Positions 33,831 to 44,912 of a DNA stretch of 64,000 nucleotides are shown here, in pieces. Each line of letters starts with the position of its first letter. The first letter of the stretch is position 1. Origin of the DNA: Rhizomys pruinosus (taxonomy: Eukaryota; Chordata; Mammalia; Rodentia; Spalacidae); assembly GCA_009823505.1 (NCBI GenBank), contig VZQC01010991.1, forward strand, positions 825,625 to 889,624. Direction: 5' to 3'. Both the position numbers and the translations under genes were made by a program. The notes below the pieces were generated by a model. It saw only the letters and a program-made list of their open reading frames with translations. It had not been told where the DNA came from and searched no databases.

Positions 33831-33969
33831 GTGGTCTTTTCGAGACTCCCTGTAGTCCCAGCTGTCCTAGAACTCACTCTATAGACCAGGCTGGCCTTGA
33901 ACTCACAAAGATCTGCCTGCCTCTGCCTCTCAAGTGCTAGGATTAAAGGCGTGCACCACCACGCCTGCT
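33831..33969 (-). mobile_element. B1 SINE (duplication B copy 2)
   Basis: Same element as 30415-30556, losing one G in CCTGCTG. Confidence 0.92.
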
Positions 33970-35335
33970 GTTTTTTAATGTTTTGTGTTGTGCACACTGT
34001 GCTTATGGAGGCCAGAGGGTAACTTTGTGTCATCCTTAGGACCTCCTTGGAGACAGTGTATCTCATTGGCCTGCTTAACAATTAGGCCAGGCAAACTAGC
34101 CACTGAGCCACAGTGGTCCATAGCACTGGGATCACAAGTGTAACCATTATACGTTGGCATTTTTATGTGAGTTTTGGGACCTGAACTCAGGTCTTGATAC
34201 ATGCTAGAAAAGTACTTTACCAGTTGAACTGTCCCTGGAATGCCCTGCTTTGTTTTTATATTTATCTTTTCCAGTCTTGTTTTTCTATTTACAGTTATGC
34301 TGTGGGAAAGGGAGCTTAGAATTCTTCCCTCCATTCAGATTAGGACTTGGTTGATAGGTGTTTGGTTTTCCTTGTAAGAGTATTTCAGGCTCCACATTTT
34401 TCTCCGAGTTGTGGCAGCAACAGAAGCCCCTTCTTGGACGCATGTGCAGAGCAGGTCACCAAAGGAGTGATATCACCCCTAACAACCTTCAGAGTCTCAA
34501 GAGACTTGCTTCTGTTTTCCCAGTTCAGCTTCAAACATCTGTGTAATTACTGTTACGGGCAGTTGAGTTTATTTCAGAGAACAAAGACCGCAGCACACTA
34601 TTGAGTGTCTGTGTTGTTTTACCCCTCCCCCACAGCTAACGGACAAGGAAGTGATGGTGTTAGTCCTGTGGATTCCATTCCATATTAGTCAGGCGGCATA
34701 ATTTCGAATAAAACAACACAGATGTTTAAGCCTTTGAAATATCTGCAGTAGACAACATGTTTAAAGCTGAGGCTTTCAAGTATGCGAGATTTGCTTTCCA
34801 GAGGCTATATGGCAGTATTGGGGGGGGGTGTTTTTTCTCTTTGTAATTCCGGTTGAACATTGGTTTGTGCTAGCAGAGGCTACATGAGTGTACGCCATGA
34901 GTGGTATTCAGCATTCTGTAATGCACAGTGCAGTTCCTCACAACAGATAATCGTGTGGCCCCAATTGTTAGAAGCCTTTGTTTAGAGTGAACTTGTTAGT
35001 TTTTCTTCTCTGGTTGAGTAAAACAACTGTGAGCAGTAGGCAAGATTCTGGATGTGATGCTCAAAGGTTTCCCATGTAAAAATTGTAGTAATTGGGGCCA
35101 TGGAGATGGCTCAGTGGAATATTGCTTGGTACACAAGCTTGAGGACTGAGTTTGGATCCCTAGCCCTACGTAACAAGCCAGGTGTGTGAGCCAGGTGTTG
35201 GTGGCGCACGCCTTTAATCCTAGCACTTGGGAGGCAGAGGCAGGGGGATTTTTGTGAGTTCAAGGCCAGCCTGGTCTACAGAGTAAGTTCCAGGACAGCT
35301 GGGACTACAAGGAGGAGACCTTGTCTCAAAAAGAC

Positions 35336-35365
<30 letters not shown>

Positions 35366-35366
<1 letters not shown>

Positions 35367-35575
35367 AGCCAGGTGTGGCAACATCTATCTGTAATCCTAG
35401 TGTTTGGAGACAGACGGGTTGGAGAGCTTTCTGGCCTGTTAGTTTTGCTGAATTGGTGAGCTTCAAGTTCAGTGAGAGATTCTGCTATAAAAAATAAGGT
35501 AGAGAGCCATTGAAGATACATTCTGTAACCCTCTGGTCTCCCACATGAACATGCACACACACACAGCTCAGGAAA
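35366..35575 (+). mobile_element. B4-like SINE
   Basis: AGCCAGGTGTGGCAACATC head, diverged middle, and ATGAACATGCACACACACAC tail. Confidence 0.5.
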
Positions 35576-35604
35576 GTAATGCCTGTGGGATAGTTTGTAG
35601 GGTC

Positions 35605-35825
35605 CTGTTCTCCCCCTGGCCCCGTACCCCAAAGATGGAAGCCAGGGCCTTGTGTGTTCTAGGTGCACAAAATCTTATTGTTAAAAATTTTATTTTACTT
35701 TTTGAGTTTTGTTTTATTTTGCTTTAGAGACTTTATCTTAGGTTGGTCTTGAACTCAGGGCAGTCCTCCTGCCTCATCCTCTGAAGTCCTGGGATTTCAG
35801 GCTTGAGGCAGCATCTCAGTTCAAG
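35605..35825 (-). mobile_element. Old B1/B4-like SINE
   Basis: TTTAGAGACTTTATCTTAGG, TTGGTCTTGAACTCAGGGC and CTGGGATTTCAGG. Confidence 0.5.
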
Positions 35826-36011
35826 ATTTTAAATTCTTTTTTGGAAACTAGGGCATCTCACCTTGGACATTCCTACCTCAAATTATAAAGATCAAGACTT
35901 TTTTCATACTTAATTGAGCTGAGTTTAAGTGTAAGCTAAGGTTTTGCTCTTCTGGGCATTTTTCTTCATTTGGGAAGAAATTAAGGTATCTTACGTGTTA
36001 TTCCATCAATC
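35826..36011. other. Unique intronic segment
   Basis: AT-rich; nothing recognised. Confidence 0.4.
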
Positions 36012-36273
36012 TTTTTTTTTTTTTTTTTGGTCTTTTTGAGACAGGGTCTACCTTTAGTCCCAGCTGGCCTGCAGCTCACTATGTAGACCAGATTGGCCTT
36101 GAACTCACAGAGATCCACCTGCCTCTGCCTTCCAGAGTGCTGGGGTCTCCCTTTAGTCCCAGCTGGCCTGGAGCTCACTATGTATACCAGGCTGGCCTTG
36201 AACTCACAGAGATCCACCTGCCTCTGCCTTCCAGAGTGCTGGGATTAAAGGCATGTGCCACCACGCCCGGCTA
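36012..36273 (-). mobile_element. B1 SINE with a large internal tandem duplication
   Basis: A reverse B1 in which a segment of about 98 bp (from GTCTCCCTTTAGTCCCAGC to CCTTCCAGAGTGCTGG) occurs twice. Confidence 0.95.
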
Positions 36274-36761
36274 TTCCACCAATCTGAGTTCTTAGTATTT
36301 TTCCACAAAAGCCTGTCCAGGTGATGAGGAAGTGCCATTCAGTATCTAACCTGCTTGTGATGGCGTGGAAGTGGAAGCATGTGTCTTGTACCTTCTTCCT
36401 CATACCACAAAGGCTGTTCTTTGCATTTGACCCGTGTTCTGTGCAGTTATTTTGGTTCCTTCAGTAATTCAAGTTTTCTGAGAACTAGTCTGCAGGATTG
36501 ATCGTGTGTCGTTCCTAACTGCTTGTGTAGAGAATTGTGCAGGGGACTTGTTTCACTTTGCTCAGATGGTTGGATTTGGCCAGATGGACCAACTTTGCAC
36601 CATGGAAAAGTGACTGTCCATGTCACATCAGCTTCACATGAAACAATTCAGCATCTGCCTGACTTAGCAGGTCTGCTGATTCTGTATGTCATTATCAGTG
36701 GTACTCTGGCGTGTTATGAGGGATTCTCTGCAGCAGGTTTGTGTTATTAGAATCTGTCTTT
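36274..36761. other. Unique intronic segment
   Basis: No repeat or exon recognised. Confidence 0.5.
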
Positions 36762-36939
36762 CATTCATTCATTCATTTATTCATTCATTTATTTATTTAT
36801 TTTTGAGACAGGGTCTCCCTTTAGTCCCAGCTGGCCTGGAGCTCACTCTGTAGACCATGCTGGCCTTGAACTCACAGAGATCCGCCTGCCTCTGCCTCCC
36901 TGGTGCTGGGATTAAAGGCATGAGCCACCTTGCCCAGCA
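36762..36939 (-). mobile_element. B1 SINE with (ATTC)n/(ATTT)n tail
   Basis: Reverse B1, CTTTAGTCCCAGCTGGCC subtype. Confidence 0.93.
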
Positions 36940-37235
36940 AGAATGCCTTATTTCTTATGCCATGAATACAAGTGTTATAGTGACATTTCCTTCATTAGAG
37001 CAAAAGTCATTACATTTTCTTTCCTGGGCTTGTTGATATGAAAGATAACAAGAAAAGAAAATTGATTTCCCTTTGAAAGCAAGTTGCCAGCTGCATCCTG
37101 CTTCTGTGGCTTCCTATTGCATGCAGGCTGCAGCTGCTTTTCTGGGAAGTCAGTCCCGTAGCCTGGGCTGCTCACCAAGGGTCTCCAGTTTAGATGGTTC
37201 CTTTTGTTCCTGTGTAAGAATGCTAAGGCATTTAA
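36940..37235. other. Unique intronic segment
   Basis: No repeat or exon recognised. Confidence 0.45.
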
Positions 37236-37456
37236 AAAGGATTTATTTTTAAGGTTTTTTGGGGGGTGTGTATGTGTTTGTGTGTGTACACATATCTGAG
37301 TGGTTGGTTGCCTGGGGAGGTCAGAGTCATCTGATACCTTGGAGTTGGAGTTACAGGTAGCTGTGAACCACTTGACATGCATCCTGGGAATTGAACTTGG
37401 GTTTTCTGCAAAAGCAGTACACTCTCTTAACCACTGAGCCATCTCTCCACCTCCTA
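37236..37456 (-). mobile_element. B3-like SINE
   Basis: GGGGAGGTCAGAGTCATCTG, GGGAATTGAACTTGGG, ACTGAGCCATCTCTCC. Confidence 0.8.
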
Positions 37457-37587
37457 AACCACTTTTTTGGAGACACAATTAATGCAGAAATGGAAAAATG
37501 GAAAAGGCAGAAGCTCCTGGAGTACTTTGGTTCCCTTTTTAGTGGATTTAAACACAGGTTTGTCTTGAAAGGCACAGCTTATTTATT

Positions 37588-37731
37588 TTATTTTTTTTTT
37601 AAGAGACAGAATCTCACTTTCTAGCTCTGGCTTGCTGTGTAGGCCAGGCTGGTCTTAAACTCACAGAGACCATCTTCCTCTGCTTCCCATTTGCTGGGGT
37701 GTACAGGCATGCAGCACCACAGTGCCTAGCT
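37588..37731 (-). mobile_element. Old B1-like SINE
   Basis: AAGAGACAGAATCTCACTTT, GTAGGCCAGGCTGGTC, GTGCCTAGCT end. Confidence 0.7.
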
Positions 37732-37892
37732 GGACACTCAACTCTTGATTGGGGAGAAAACCCTCCTTCTGCAGATAACAGGCCATGTTCCCCAAATTGC
37801 TATTTTCATTCTAACAGTCAGCAAAAGTACCATGTTGTCTTTTTTCACCATATGGAATAACTTGGCTTTATTGGGGGAGGGGGGCGACATTG

Positions 37893-38111
37893 TTTTTATT
37901 ATTCTTTATACGTATGTATGTTTTGCCTGTGTGTATATAAGTGAATCATGAACCGTACATGATTGCCAGCAGAAGTCAAAAGAGGGTGTCGGGTTCCCCT
38001 TCAACTGGAATTACAGACAGTTGTTTGCTGCCATATGGGAGGTGGAAACTGAACCTGGATCCTCTGCAAGAGCAGCCAGTGCTCTTAACCACTGAGCCAT
38101 ATTGCCAATCC
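37893..38111 (-). mobile_element. B2-related SINE, old
   Basis: Reverse with AGAAGTCAAAAGAGGGTGTC and CACTGAGCCATATTGCC. Confidence 0.85.
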
Positions 38112-38130
38112 TTATAACTTGGCTTGGCTT

Positions 38131-38293
38131 TTCTTTTTTTTTGGGGGGGGGATCTTTTTGAGACAGGGTCTTCCTTTAGTCCTAGCTGGCCTGGAGCTCA
38201 CTATATAGACCAGGCTGGCCTTCAACACAGAGATCCGCCTGCCTCTGCTTCCCAGATGCTGGGATTAAAGGCATGCCACCATGGTGCCCGCTA
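38131..38293 (-). mobile_element. B1 SINE
   Basis: Reverse B1 with T/G tail and a rearranged end (GCCACCATGGTGCCCGCT). Confidence 0.92.
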
Positions 38294-38355
38294 ACTTGGC
38301 TTTTTAAGGGCACCTAGTTTAAGGTACAACAGCTTTATGGTTCAGAGCCATGCTC

Positions 38356-38445
38356 TGGGGACTGAGGATTTAGCCTAGTGGTACAGTAGCTATATAATAT
38401 GCACAAGGTCCCAGGTTTAATCTGTGCACCACATAAACCAGGTCT
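38356..38445 (+). mobile_element. ID-like SINE
   Basis: GGGGACTGAGGATTTAGCC head, AAGGTCCCAGGTTTAATC B-box-like part. Confidence 0.7.
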
Positions 38446-38899
38446 AAGGAGTGGTAGCTGAGCGATTATAGTTAGCTTATTTAGCCTCTCTCTGTGCTTT
38501 CTTTTTACAGTCAAATAATCCTTGGTGAGTAGTAGGGTTATAGATGGTGGTTTGGTTTGGTTTGGTTTGGTTGTTTGGTTTTGTTTTTCCTGCAGAAATC
38601 CTAATTGTGTGTCAGATGTATTTTAGTTTGGATGCTGAATTACATTGTTACCTTTGGTGCACAAAGGTAACACACCGGCTAGATCTATAAAGAGGCCATT
38701 ATCCTAAGACTTTGCAAGAGTTGGAAATTAAGTGAGTTAACATGTGTAAAGTGTTTGCATGATAACTCCTCAGTGATGTTTATTGGTGCTGTATTCCAGG
38801 GCTTCCAGTGTGCCCTTTACCTCCTCATTTAAACAGATTTCTTTTTACTGTGGCTTCCAGTAAGGATAGCTATTTGATTGGTTATTTTTAAAATTTGCA
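38446..38899. other. Intronic segment with (TTTGG)n
   Basis: A TTTGG/TTTTG tract at 38551-38590; remainder unassigned. Confidence 0.5.
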
Positions 38900-39027
38900 A
38901 TATTTTATTTATTTTTATCTTATTTATTTGGTCTTTTTTGAGACAGGGTCCATGGGTGCTGGGAATTGAACCCAGACCCTCTGCTAGAGCAGTTGGTGCT
39001 CTTAACTGCTGAGCCATCTCTCCAGCG
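38900..39027 (-). mobile_element. Deletion derivative of the B2-B1 dimeric SINE
   Basis: Reverse orientation: the extreme B1 3' end (TTTTTTGAGACAGGGTC, to 38950) joins directly to a B2-related head (CATGGGTGCTGGGAATTG to CCATCTCTCCAGC). All B1 between is lost. Confidence 0.75.
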
Positions 39028-39175
39028 CATAGTTGGCACATGCCTTTAATCCCAGCACTTGGGAGGCAGAGGCAGGCAGATCTCTGAGTTCAAGGACAGC
39101 CTGGTCTACATAGCGAGTTCTAGGCCAGCTGGGGCTGAAGGGAGACCCTGTGTCAAAAAGACCAACCCCCCCAAC
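39028..39175 (+). mobile_element. B1 SINE
   Basis: Forward B1 with truncated head, GGGGCTGAAGGGAGACC variant. Confidence 0.92.
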
Positions 39176-39208
39176 AAACAAACAAACAAACAAACAAACA
39201 AACAAAAA
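39176..39208 (+). repeat. (CAAA)n microsatellite
   Basis: Tail expansion between two B1s. Confidence 0.93.
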
Positions 39209-39395
39209 AACGGTGCATGCCTTTAATCCCAGCACTTGGGAGGCAGAGGCAGGTGGATCTTTGTGAGTTCAAGGCCTCCCTGGTCTACAGAGTAAGTTCC
39301 AGGACAGCTGGGGCTACAGGGAGACCCTATCCTAAAGACAAAAAATAAAATAAAATAAAACAATAAATAATAAAACAATAAATAATAAAACAATC
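39209..39395 (+). mobile_element. B1 SINE with (AATAA)n tail
   Basis: Forward B1 (head truncated) and TAAAACAATAAA-type tail repeats. Confidence 0.92.
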
Positions 39396-41704
39396 CTCGC
39401 CTAAAATGCTGTTCTCCTTGTTGCTTCTACTTGTGGTTTGTGAGCCAGCTTGAGTACTACTTCAGTTATTTCCAAATAAAAATGTTAGCATAATGGCTTC
39501 TTCATAGATCTAGCTGTGTAAGAAATAATGTATCCTTCATCTTTATGTGCCAGGCTATGATGAATCAGGAGTATCAGAGAAGGCATAAGTAGTCAAGGGT
39601 CAGTCCCTCAAGGAACGTCTAGCACGGAGACAAAAATTAATAAAATCACACAGGTGAAAGTCAAAGACCAGTTGGGTAAAGTGTTGTAAAGGAATTGAAC
39701 CTAGAAAGTTTGGACAGGACAGGCTACATTGAAGAAGTTTCTGTTGAGCTGCAAGCTAAAGGAAGAGCAGGTCAGGCATGTTGGCACATGTCAGGCATGT
39801 TGGCACATGCCTTTGATCCCAGCACTTGGGAGGCAGAGGCAGAGGCAGGTGGATCTCTGTGAGTTCAAGGCCAGCCTGATCTACATAGTGAATTCAAGGC
39901 CAGCTGGGGCTATAGGAAGACCCAGTCTCAAAAAGACCAAAAAGAAACAAACAAGCAAACAAACAAACAAACAAACAAACAAAAAAACAAAAATAAAACC
40001 AGGATATGCAAAGCTTCAACTCTGGAAGAAGATATGGCTAGGAGACCTCCTGCCTGGCCACAGAAGGAAGCATAGCCCATGGCAGGAGTGGGGAGTATGG
40101 AGCGGGGTGAAGCAGGCAGGTCGCGCTGTGAACTCAGAGACCATGAGGTAGGGCCCTGAGTGCTGTGAGGTCTGAGATGAGTCTGGGCACAGAGAAAGGT
40201 CCTGTTTGTTTTGCTTTTTTGGTCTTTTTTTTTTTTTTTTTTTAGATAGTGTTTTCAACTGGGAGGCCACTGAAGTATTGGAGGGGGATTAACATAATGT
40301 TAGTATCCCTTTGAAAGGAGCATTCTGGCTGCCTTATAGAATAGAATTGTAATGGCATCTAAAGGGCTGGATTTGATAAAACCAGCCATGAAATCCATTG
40401 AAACCCATTGAGGGATAGCCATGTTTCCTGCTTAGATGAAGATTTTGGCATTGGCATTGTCCGAGAGACATTTATAAGGTATACTGACAGGATTTATTGA
40501 TGATAGGACATGAGGATTAAGGAGACATTCAGGACATGAGTTTACAGAAGAATGGGTATGGATACAGGTGGAGACCACTTCAGGGGAGGTGCAGTTCTGA
40601 GGTCAGAGCATCCATTTAGTTTGGATGGATTGAGGAGGTTTGGGGGACCTCAAGAGTGGAGCTTAGGTGCAGTGAAAGAGAAGCTTAGAGCATAGGCATG
40701 TACATTTGGGGGATTCCCTTGAGTATGTGTAGTGTCTGAGGTTGATCAACACGTAAGAGATTGACCGTTGGTGTAAAGGGCTCTCGACAGCACCTTCTCA
40801 GAACTGTGCTTGCTCAGAACAGAAGGCAGAGTAGCTGTTGGGAATCTAAAGGAAGAGACTTCCCAGAAGGCAGCTGTGATAAGCTCATCAGGTTCTTGGC
40901 TTCATGGACTTTGCAGGTAGTAGAGAAGTTACAACAATATAACAAATTATGCCAATAGCGAGATCCGTGGGGCTATTTTGTAGACAAAGTGGGACAACTG
41001 AGAAGCTGAACTTTGAATCTGGGAAGAAGGATTCCTGGATTTGAAGAACAGAAATATCCAAGACTGAGGACGAGACTGTGGAATGGGAAGAGTGTCCCTA
41101 GTCAGGCTGATGAGGTGGAGGTAGAAGCAGTAGGAGACGGATGAGGCTAGAGAAGTGGGGGTGGTCAGAATTTGCTGGTCTTTGTAATCTTTGAACAGTA
41201 ATATTGAACTTGGAATTGTGCACTTTAAATGGTCAGTTTTATAATGCATGAATTATATCTCAATCACCCCCCCCCTTCCTCCATAAGCTGTGAGATACAC
41301 TGGCTGAATTAAAGGAAAAATTGAGAGGCCAAAAAATTGATTTTTGTAATTACAGAGTAGTTGTACAGAGAAAGCAGTTATATTAATCTGTTTGAGAGCT
41401 GGTGATAACTTGAAAGAGGCAAGTTAAGAAGGAATAATTGCTAAATCACAGAAATAGGATGCGTTTGATAAACACAAGAGCTAAGAATGCCGTTTGTGCA
41501 GTTGAGCATTTGAAAAATATGAATATTCTCACTGTGGTTGAATGGAATGAGGAAGAGTTAGATTCTCAAAGTGCATTTGGTGCCTACAGAGTCTGGCTCT
41601 AGCAGCCAAGTTGATTAGAGAGAGCTCAGGAACCAAAAACTCAAGGAAGGAGGACAGGGTTTCTTGGATGAGTGAGTTTTACATGATTCAATAGAAAAAA
41701 TTTT
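39396..41704 (+). mobile_element. Old mammalian repeat background, not assigned, with a B1 inside
   Basis: Phrases such as CAACTGGGAGGCCACTGAAG, GGAGCATTCTGGCTGCC and GACAGGATTTATTGATGATA follow the pattern of an ancient mammalian interspersed repeat (order and spacing kept). I cannot name the family. No exon seen. Confidence 0.45.
39772..40000 (+). mobile_element. B1 SINE with duplicated head
   Basis: CAGGCATGTTGGCACATG occurs twice at the start, GGCAGA twice in the middle, and the tail is (CAAA)n. Confidence 0.92.
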
Positions 41705-41887
41705 TGGCCCAGAGTGGTGGCGCACACCTTTAATCCTAGCACTTGGGAGACAGAGGCAGGTGGATCTCTGTTAGTTCCAGGCCAGCCTGGTCTACAGAGC
41801 AAGCTCCGGGATAGCTGGGACTAAAGGGAGACCCTGTCTTAAAAAAAAAAGAAAGAGAAAGAAAGGAAGGAAGGAAGGAAGGAAGGA
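41705..41887 (+). mobile_element. B1 SINE with (GGAA)n tail
   Basis: Forward B1, CGGGATAGCTGGGACTAAAG subtype, AAGAAAGAGAAAGAAAGG then GGAA units. Confidence 0.93.
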
Positions 41888-41962
41888 AAATATTTTTGGA
41901 TTTTTACTTCATATGTAATTATTAGTGCTTGGAGCGCATGGCTCAGTCATTAAGAGCAAGTT

Positions 41963-42136
41963 ATTTGTACTTTTTTTTTTTTTTTTTTTTTTTTTTGTCT
42001 TTTTGAGACAGGGTCTCTGTAGCCCCGCTGTCCTGGAACTACATCTGTAGACCCGGCTGGCCTTGAACTCACAAAGATCCGCCTGCCTCTGCCTCCCAAG
42101 TGCTAGGATTAAAGGCTGTGCGCCACCACGCCCGGC
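41963..42136 (-). mobile_element. B1 SINE
   Basis: Reverse B1 with small deletions; flanks gtactttt. Confidence 0.93.
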
Positions 42137-42159
42137 TGTACTTTTATTATTTTTGAGAC

Positions 42160-42320
42160 CTTTTTTTTTTTTTTTTTTGTCTTTTTGAGACAGGGTCTCC
42201 CTTTAGTCCTAGCTGGTCTGGAGCTCGCTATGTAGACCAGGCTGGCCTTGAACTCACAGACCTCCTTCTGCCTCTGCTTCCCAAGTGCTGGTATTATAGG
42301 CATGTGCCACCTTGCCCTGC
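42160..42320 (-). mobile_element. B1 SINE
   Basis: Reverse B1 immediately after the previous one, of the CTTTAGTCCTAGCTGG subtype. Confidence 0.93.
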
Positions 42321-42329
42321 TAAGTTTTT

Positions 42330-42571
42330 CTTTTTTTTTTTTTTTTTTTTTTTGTATGTGTATGAATGTATTGTCTGTATGCAGGTCTGTTCACCCGTGT
42401 CGTGCAATGCCGCGGAGGTCAGAAGAGGGTCTCGGATTCCCCTGGAACTGGAGTTCTCCTGGAATTGGAGTTACAGACGGTTCTCAGCCGCCATGTGGGT
42501 GCTGGGGATCGAACCCGGGTCCTCTGCAAGAGCGTCGGTGCTCTTAACCGCTAGGCTATCTCTCCAGCCCC
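42330..42571 (-). mobile_element. B2-related SINE, long form, 'ATAGCC' subtype
   Basis: Reverse copy with GAGCGTCGGTGCTC and TAGGCTATCTCTCC; target-site duplication aagtttttctt. Confidence 0.96.
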
Positions 42572-42681
42572 AAGTTTTTCTTATTAAGGTTAATTTATTA
42601 CCTAATCTCCTGTTCAGCCCCATTCCATCACCCACTTTTGCAAAAGTTAGCCCTTTTCTAGAGTTAGTGTGTCATGTTTAA

Positions 42682-42838
42682 ATCTGGGTGTGGCAGTGTA
42701 CATCTTGAATCCTAGTACTGGGGAGGCAGAGGCAGGTAGGTCTCTGGGAGATTGAGGCTACCTTGATCTACATAGTAAGTTTCAGACCTTTGGGGGCTAT
42801 TGGGAGACCCTGTCTTTAAAAAAAAAAAAAAAAAAAAA
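42682..42838 (+). mobile_element. B1 SINE, diverged
   Basis: CTGGGTGTGGCAGTGTACATC head, long A tail. Confidence 0.85.
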
Positions 42839-42839
42839 C

Positions 42840-42990
42840 AGCTGGGAGGCAGAGGCAGGAGGATCTCTGTGAGTTCAAAGCCAGCCTGGTCTACATATCG
42901 AGCTCCAGGCCAGCTGGGACTAAAGGGAGACGCTGTCTCAAAATACACCAACCCCCCCAAACAAACAAATAAACAAACAAACAAAAAAAG
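42840..42990 (+). mobile_element. B1 SINE, 5'-truncated
   Basis: Begins at CTGGGAGGCAGAGGCAGG and ends in (CAAA)n. Confidence 0.92.
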
Positions 42991-43084
42991 CTACAGCTGT
43001 CAGTTCCAAAAAGAAACCAGACTTTTCTCTGTTTGAGATAATTTTTCTCAAAATGCATAGGTCTTACTGCAGCAGAAAGATGTG

Positions 43085-43375
43085 CATGCACTATCTCCAC
43101 TATGAGCTTGCATGGCTCATATGGGAGGCCAGAGGAGGACATTGTCCCCTACTCTTACCATTTTCACCTGATTCCTTTGAGAACAGGATCTTTCAGTAAG
43201 CCTGAAGCTCCTCTGGCCACCAGGAAGCCCCCGCTGTCCTTCTGTCAGACTTCCCCCCTCAGATGTTAGAGGTGTGCGTCCCCACACCTAGTGTTTTATT
43301 ATATGGATGGCAAAGATCTGAACTTGGGTCACCTTGCCTCCATAATAAGTGGTCTTACCTGCTGAATGGGTTCCC
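43085..43375 (-). mobile_element. B4-like SINE
   Basis: GGAGGCCAGAGGAGGACATTG, B1-like middle (GAGAACAGGATCTTTCAG), TACCTGCTGAATGGGTTCCC end. Confidence 0.6.
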
Positions 43376-43436
43376 AGAAAGTGGGTGTACTTACTTATAC
43401 ATAGGCAATACACTCACAAAAAATAATAAAAAAATT

Positions 43437-43639
43437 TTTAGGTCTATGAGTGTACTGTCTGCATGTAGGTTGGTGCACCCCTGTTGTGCAATGCTGCGGA
43501 GGTCAGTAGAGGGCGTCAGATTCCCCTGGAACTGGAATTAAAGACGGTTCTTAGCCGCCATGTGGGTGCTGGGGATTGAACCTGGGTCCTCTGCAAGAGC
43601 AGTTGGTGCTCTTAACTGCTGAGCCATCTCTCCAGCCCC
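43437..43639 (-). mobile_element. B2-related SINE, short form
   Basis: Reverse copy, CTGAGCCATCTCTCCAGCCCC end. Confidence 0.94.
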
Positions 43640-43835
43640 ATCTACATAGAATCTTTATGTGCCCCTTGCCCCCCCTCCCATGCCAAGGATGAACCCAGAG
43701 CCTCCAGTCTCCCATGTGTGATCTTACAGGCTTCTCGAACTCAACACAGTCATCGATTGCTGGATCATTCCCATCCAGATCTCAGACAATGGCAGTTTCC
43801 TCTGTCAGTTGCACAGACCATATTCCTTAGTAGTG
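43640..43835. other. Unassigned intronic segment
   Basis: No repeat or exon recognised. Confidence 0.4.
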
Positions 43836-44037
43836 GGTTTTTTTTTTTTTAATTTTATTTTTAAATGTTTCTGAGTGTATTGCCTGCATGTGTGTAAGTG
43901 CATCCATGTGGTGCAATGCCTTCAGAAACAGACGAAGAAGTCCTTGGAACTGGAATTATGAATGGTTGTTAGCCGCCCTGTGGGGACTGGGAATTGAACC
44001 TGGGTCCTCTGCAAGGGTGGTTGGTGCTCTTAACTAA
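43836..44037 (-). mobile_element. B2/B3-related SINE, old
   Basis: Reverse copy missing its CTGAGCCATCTCTCC end. Confidence 0.82.
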
Positions 44038-44140
44038 GCCTCCTTGGCAGTGTTCTTGACTTTGTTCTTTCACACTTTATTTACTAGGTTTTCAGGACAT
44101 TATGTATGCATGTATGTATGTATGTATTTATTTATTTAGG

Positions 44141-44377
44141 TCTTTTTGAGACAGGGTCTCCCTTTAGTCCCAGCTGTCCGGGAGCTCACTGTGTAGACCA
44201 GGCTGGCCTTGAGCTCACAGAGATCCTCCTGCCTCTGCCTCCCAAGTCCTGGGATTAAAGGAATGCACCACCACACCTGGCTTAAAGATGGCTCTTAGCC
44301 ACCATGTGAGTGATGGGAATTGAACCTGGGTCCTCTGCAAGAGTAGTCATCAACGAATGAGCCATCTCTCCAGCCCC
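44141..44377 (-). mobile_element. Chimeric B2-B1 dimeric SINE, copy 4 (reverse)
   Basis: Read on the minus strand: B2-related head 44377-44283 (GGGGCTGGAGAGATGGCTCA ... GGTGGCTAAGAGCCATCTTTAA), then GCCAGGTGTGGTGG and a whole B1 to 44141. Same junction as the forward copies. A (TATG)n tract at 44103-44128 extends the tail. Confidence 0.88.
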
Positions 44378-44399
44378 TACTTTTATCTTAAAAATATCT

Positions 44400-44510
44400 T
44401 GGAAGCTGGGTCTGAAGGTGCAGTTCTGTAATCCCAGCAGCTTGGGAAGGTAGAAAGTTCAGAACTTCAGGTGATCTGAGTGTGTCCTCAAAAAAATGAG
44501 AAGAGGTTTG
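44400..44510 (+). mobile_element. B1-like fragment, old
   Basis: GGAAGCTGGGTCTGAAGGTGC head, TGTAATCCCAGCAGC. Confidence 0.55.
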
Positions 44511-44665
44511 AGGATGCAGTTTAGTGGTAGACTGTTTATGTCACATCCACAGTGAGAAGTTGAGGATGTAGTTCATTGGTAGACTATTATTGAGGATGCA
44601 GTTCAGTGGTAGACTGTTACTGAGGATGCAATTCAGTGGTAGACTGGTTATGTAACATCTACAGT
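44511..44665 (+). repeat. Tandem array of an ID-like SINE head
   Basis: Four units of TTGAGGATGCAGTTCAGTGG plus TAGACTG, spaced about 33-60 bp; the first and last carry extra TTATGTCACATCCACAGT-type sequence. Confidence 0.88.
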
Positions 44666-44912
44666 ACCCTAGGTTCAAACCCAAGACTGCAAAAACAGAC
44701 AAAAATCACAGAAACAAATTTATTTTTTTAAATTTATTTATTTCTGTATGTGTATGAATGTACTGTCTGCATGCAGGTTTGTGCACCCGTGTTGTGCAAT
44801 GCCGCGGAGGTCAGAAGAGGGTGTCGGATCCCCCTGGAACTGGAGTTCTCCTGGAATTGGCGTTTCAGACGGTTCTCGGCTGCCATGTCGGTGCTGGGGA
44901 TCGAACCCGGTT
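44614..44912 (+). repeat. Direct duplication C, copy 1
   Basis: Matches 46400-46700. Homology stops inside a B2 at 44912, where L1 sequence begins. Confidence 0.92.
44714..44912 (-). mobile_element. B2-related SINE, long form, broken
   Basis: Reverse copy up to GGATCGAACCCGG; the tRNA head is replaced by L1 sequence. Confidence 0.93.

Larger units (their letters stand above)
32330..35345 (+). repeat. Direct duplication B, copy 2
   Basis: Begins right after the N at 32329, inside a B2 tail (CCTCTTCTGACCTCCGCGGC). Its first half carries many 1-bp deletions relative to copy 1; the second half is nearly identical. Confidence 0.95.
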
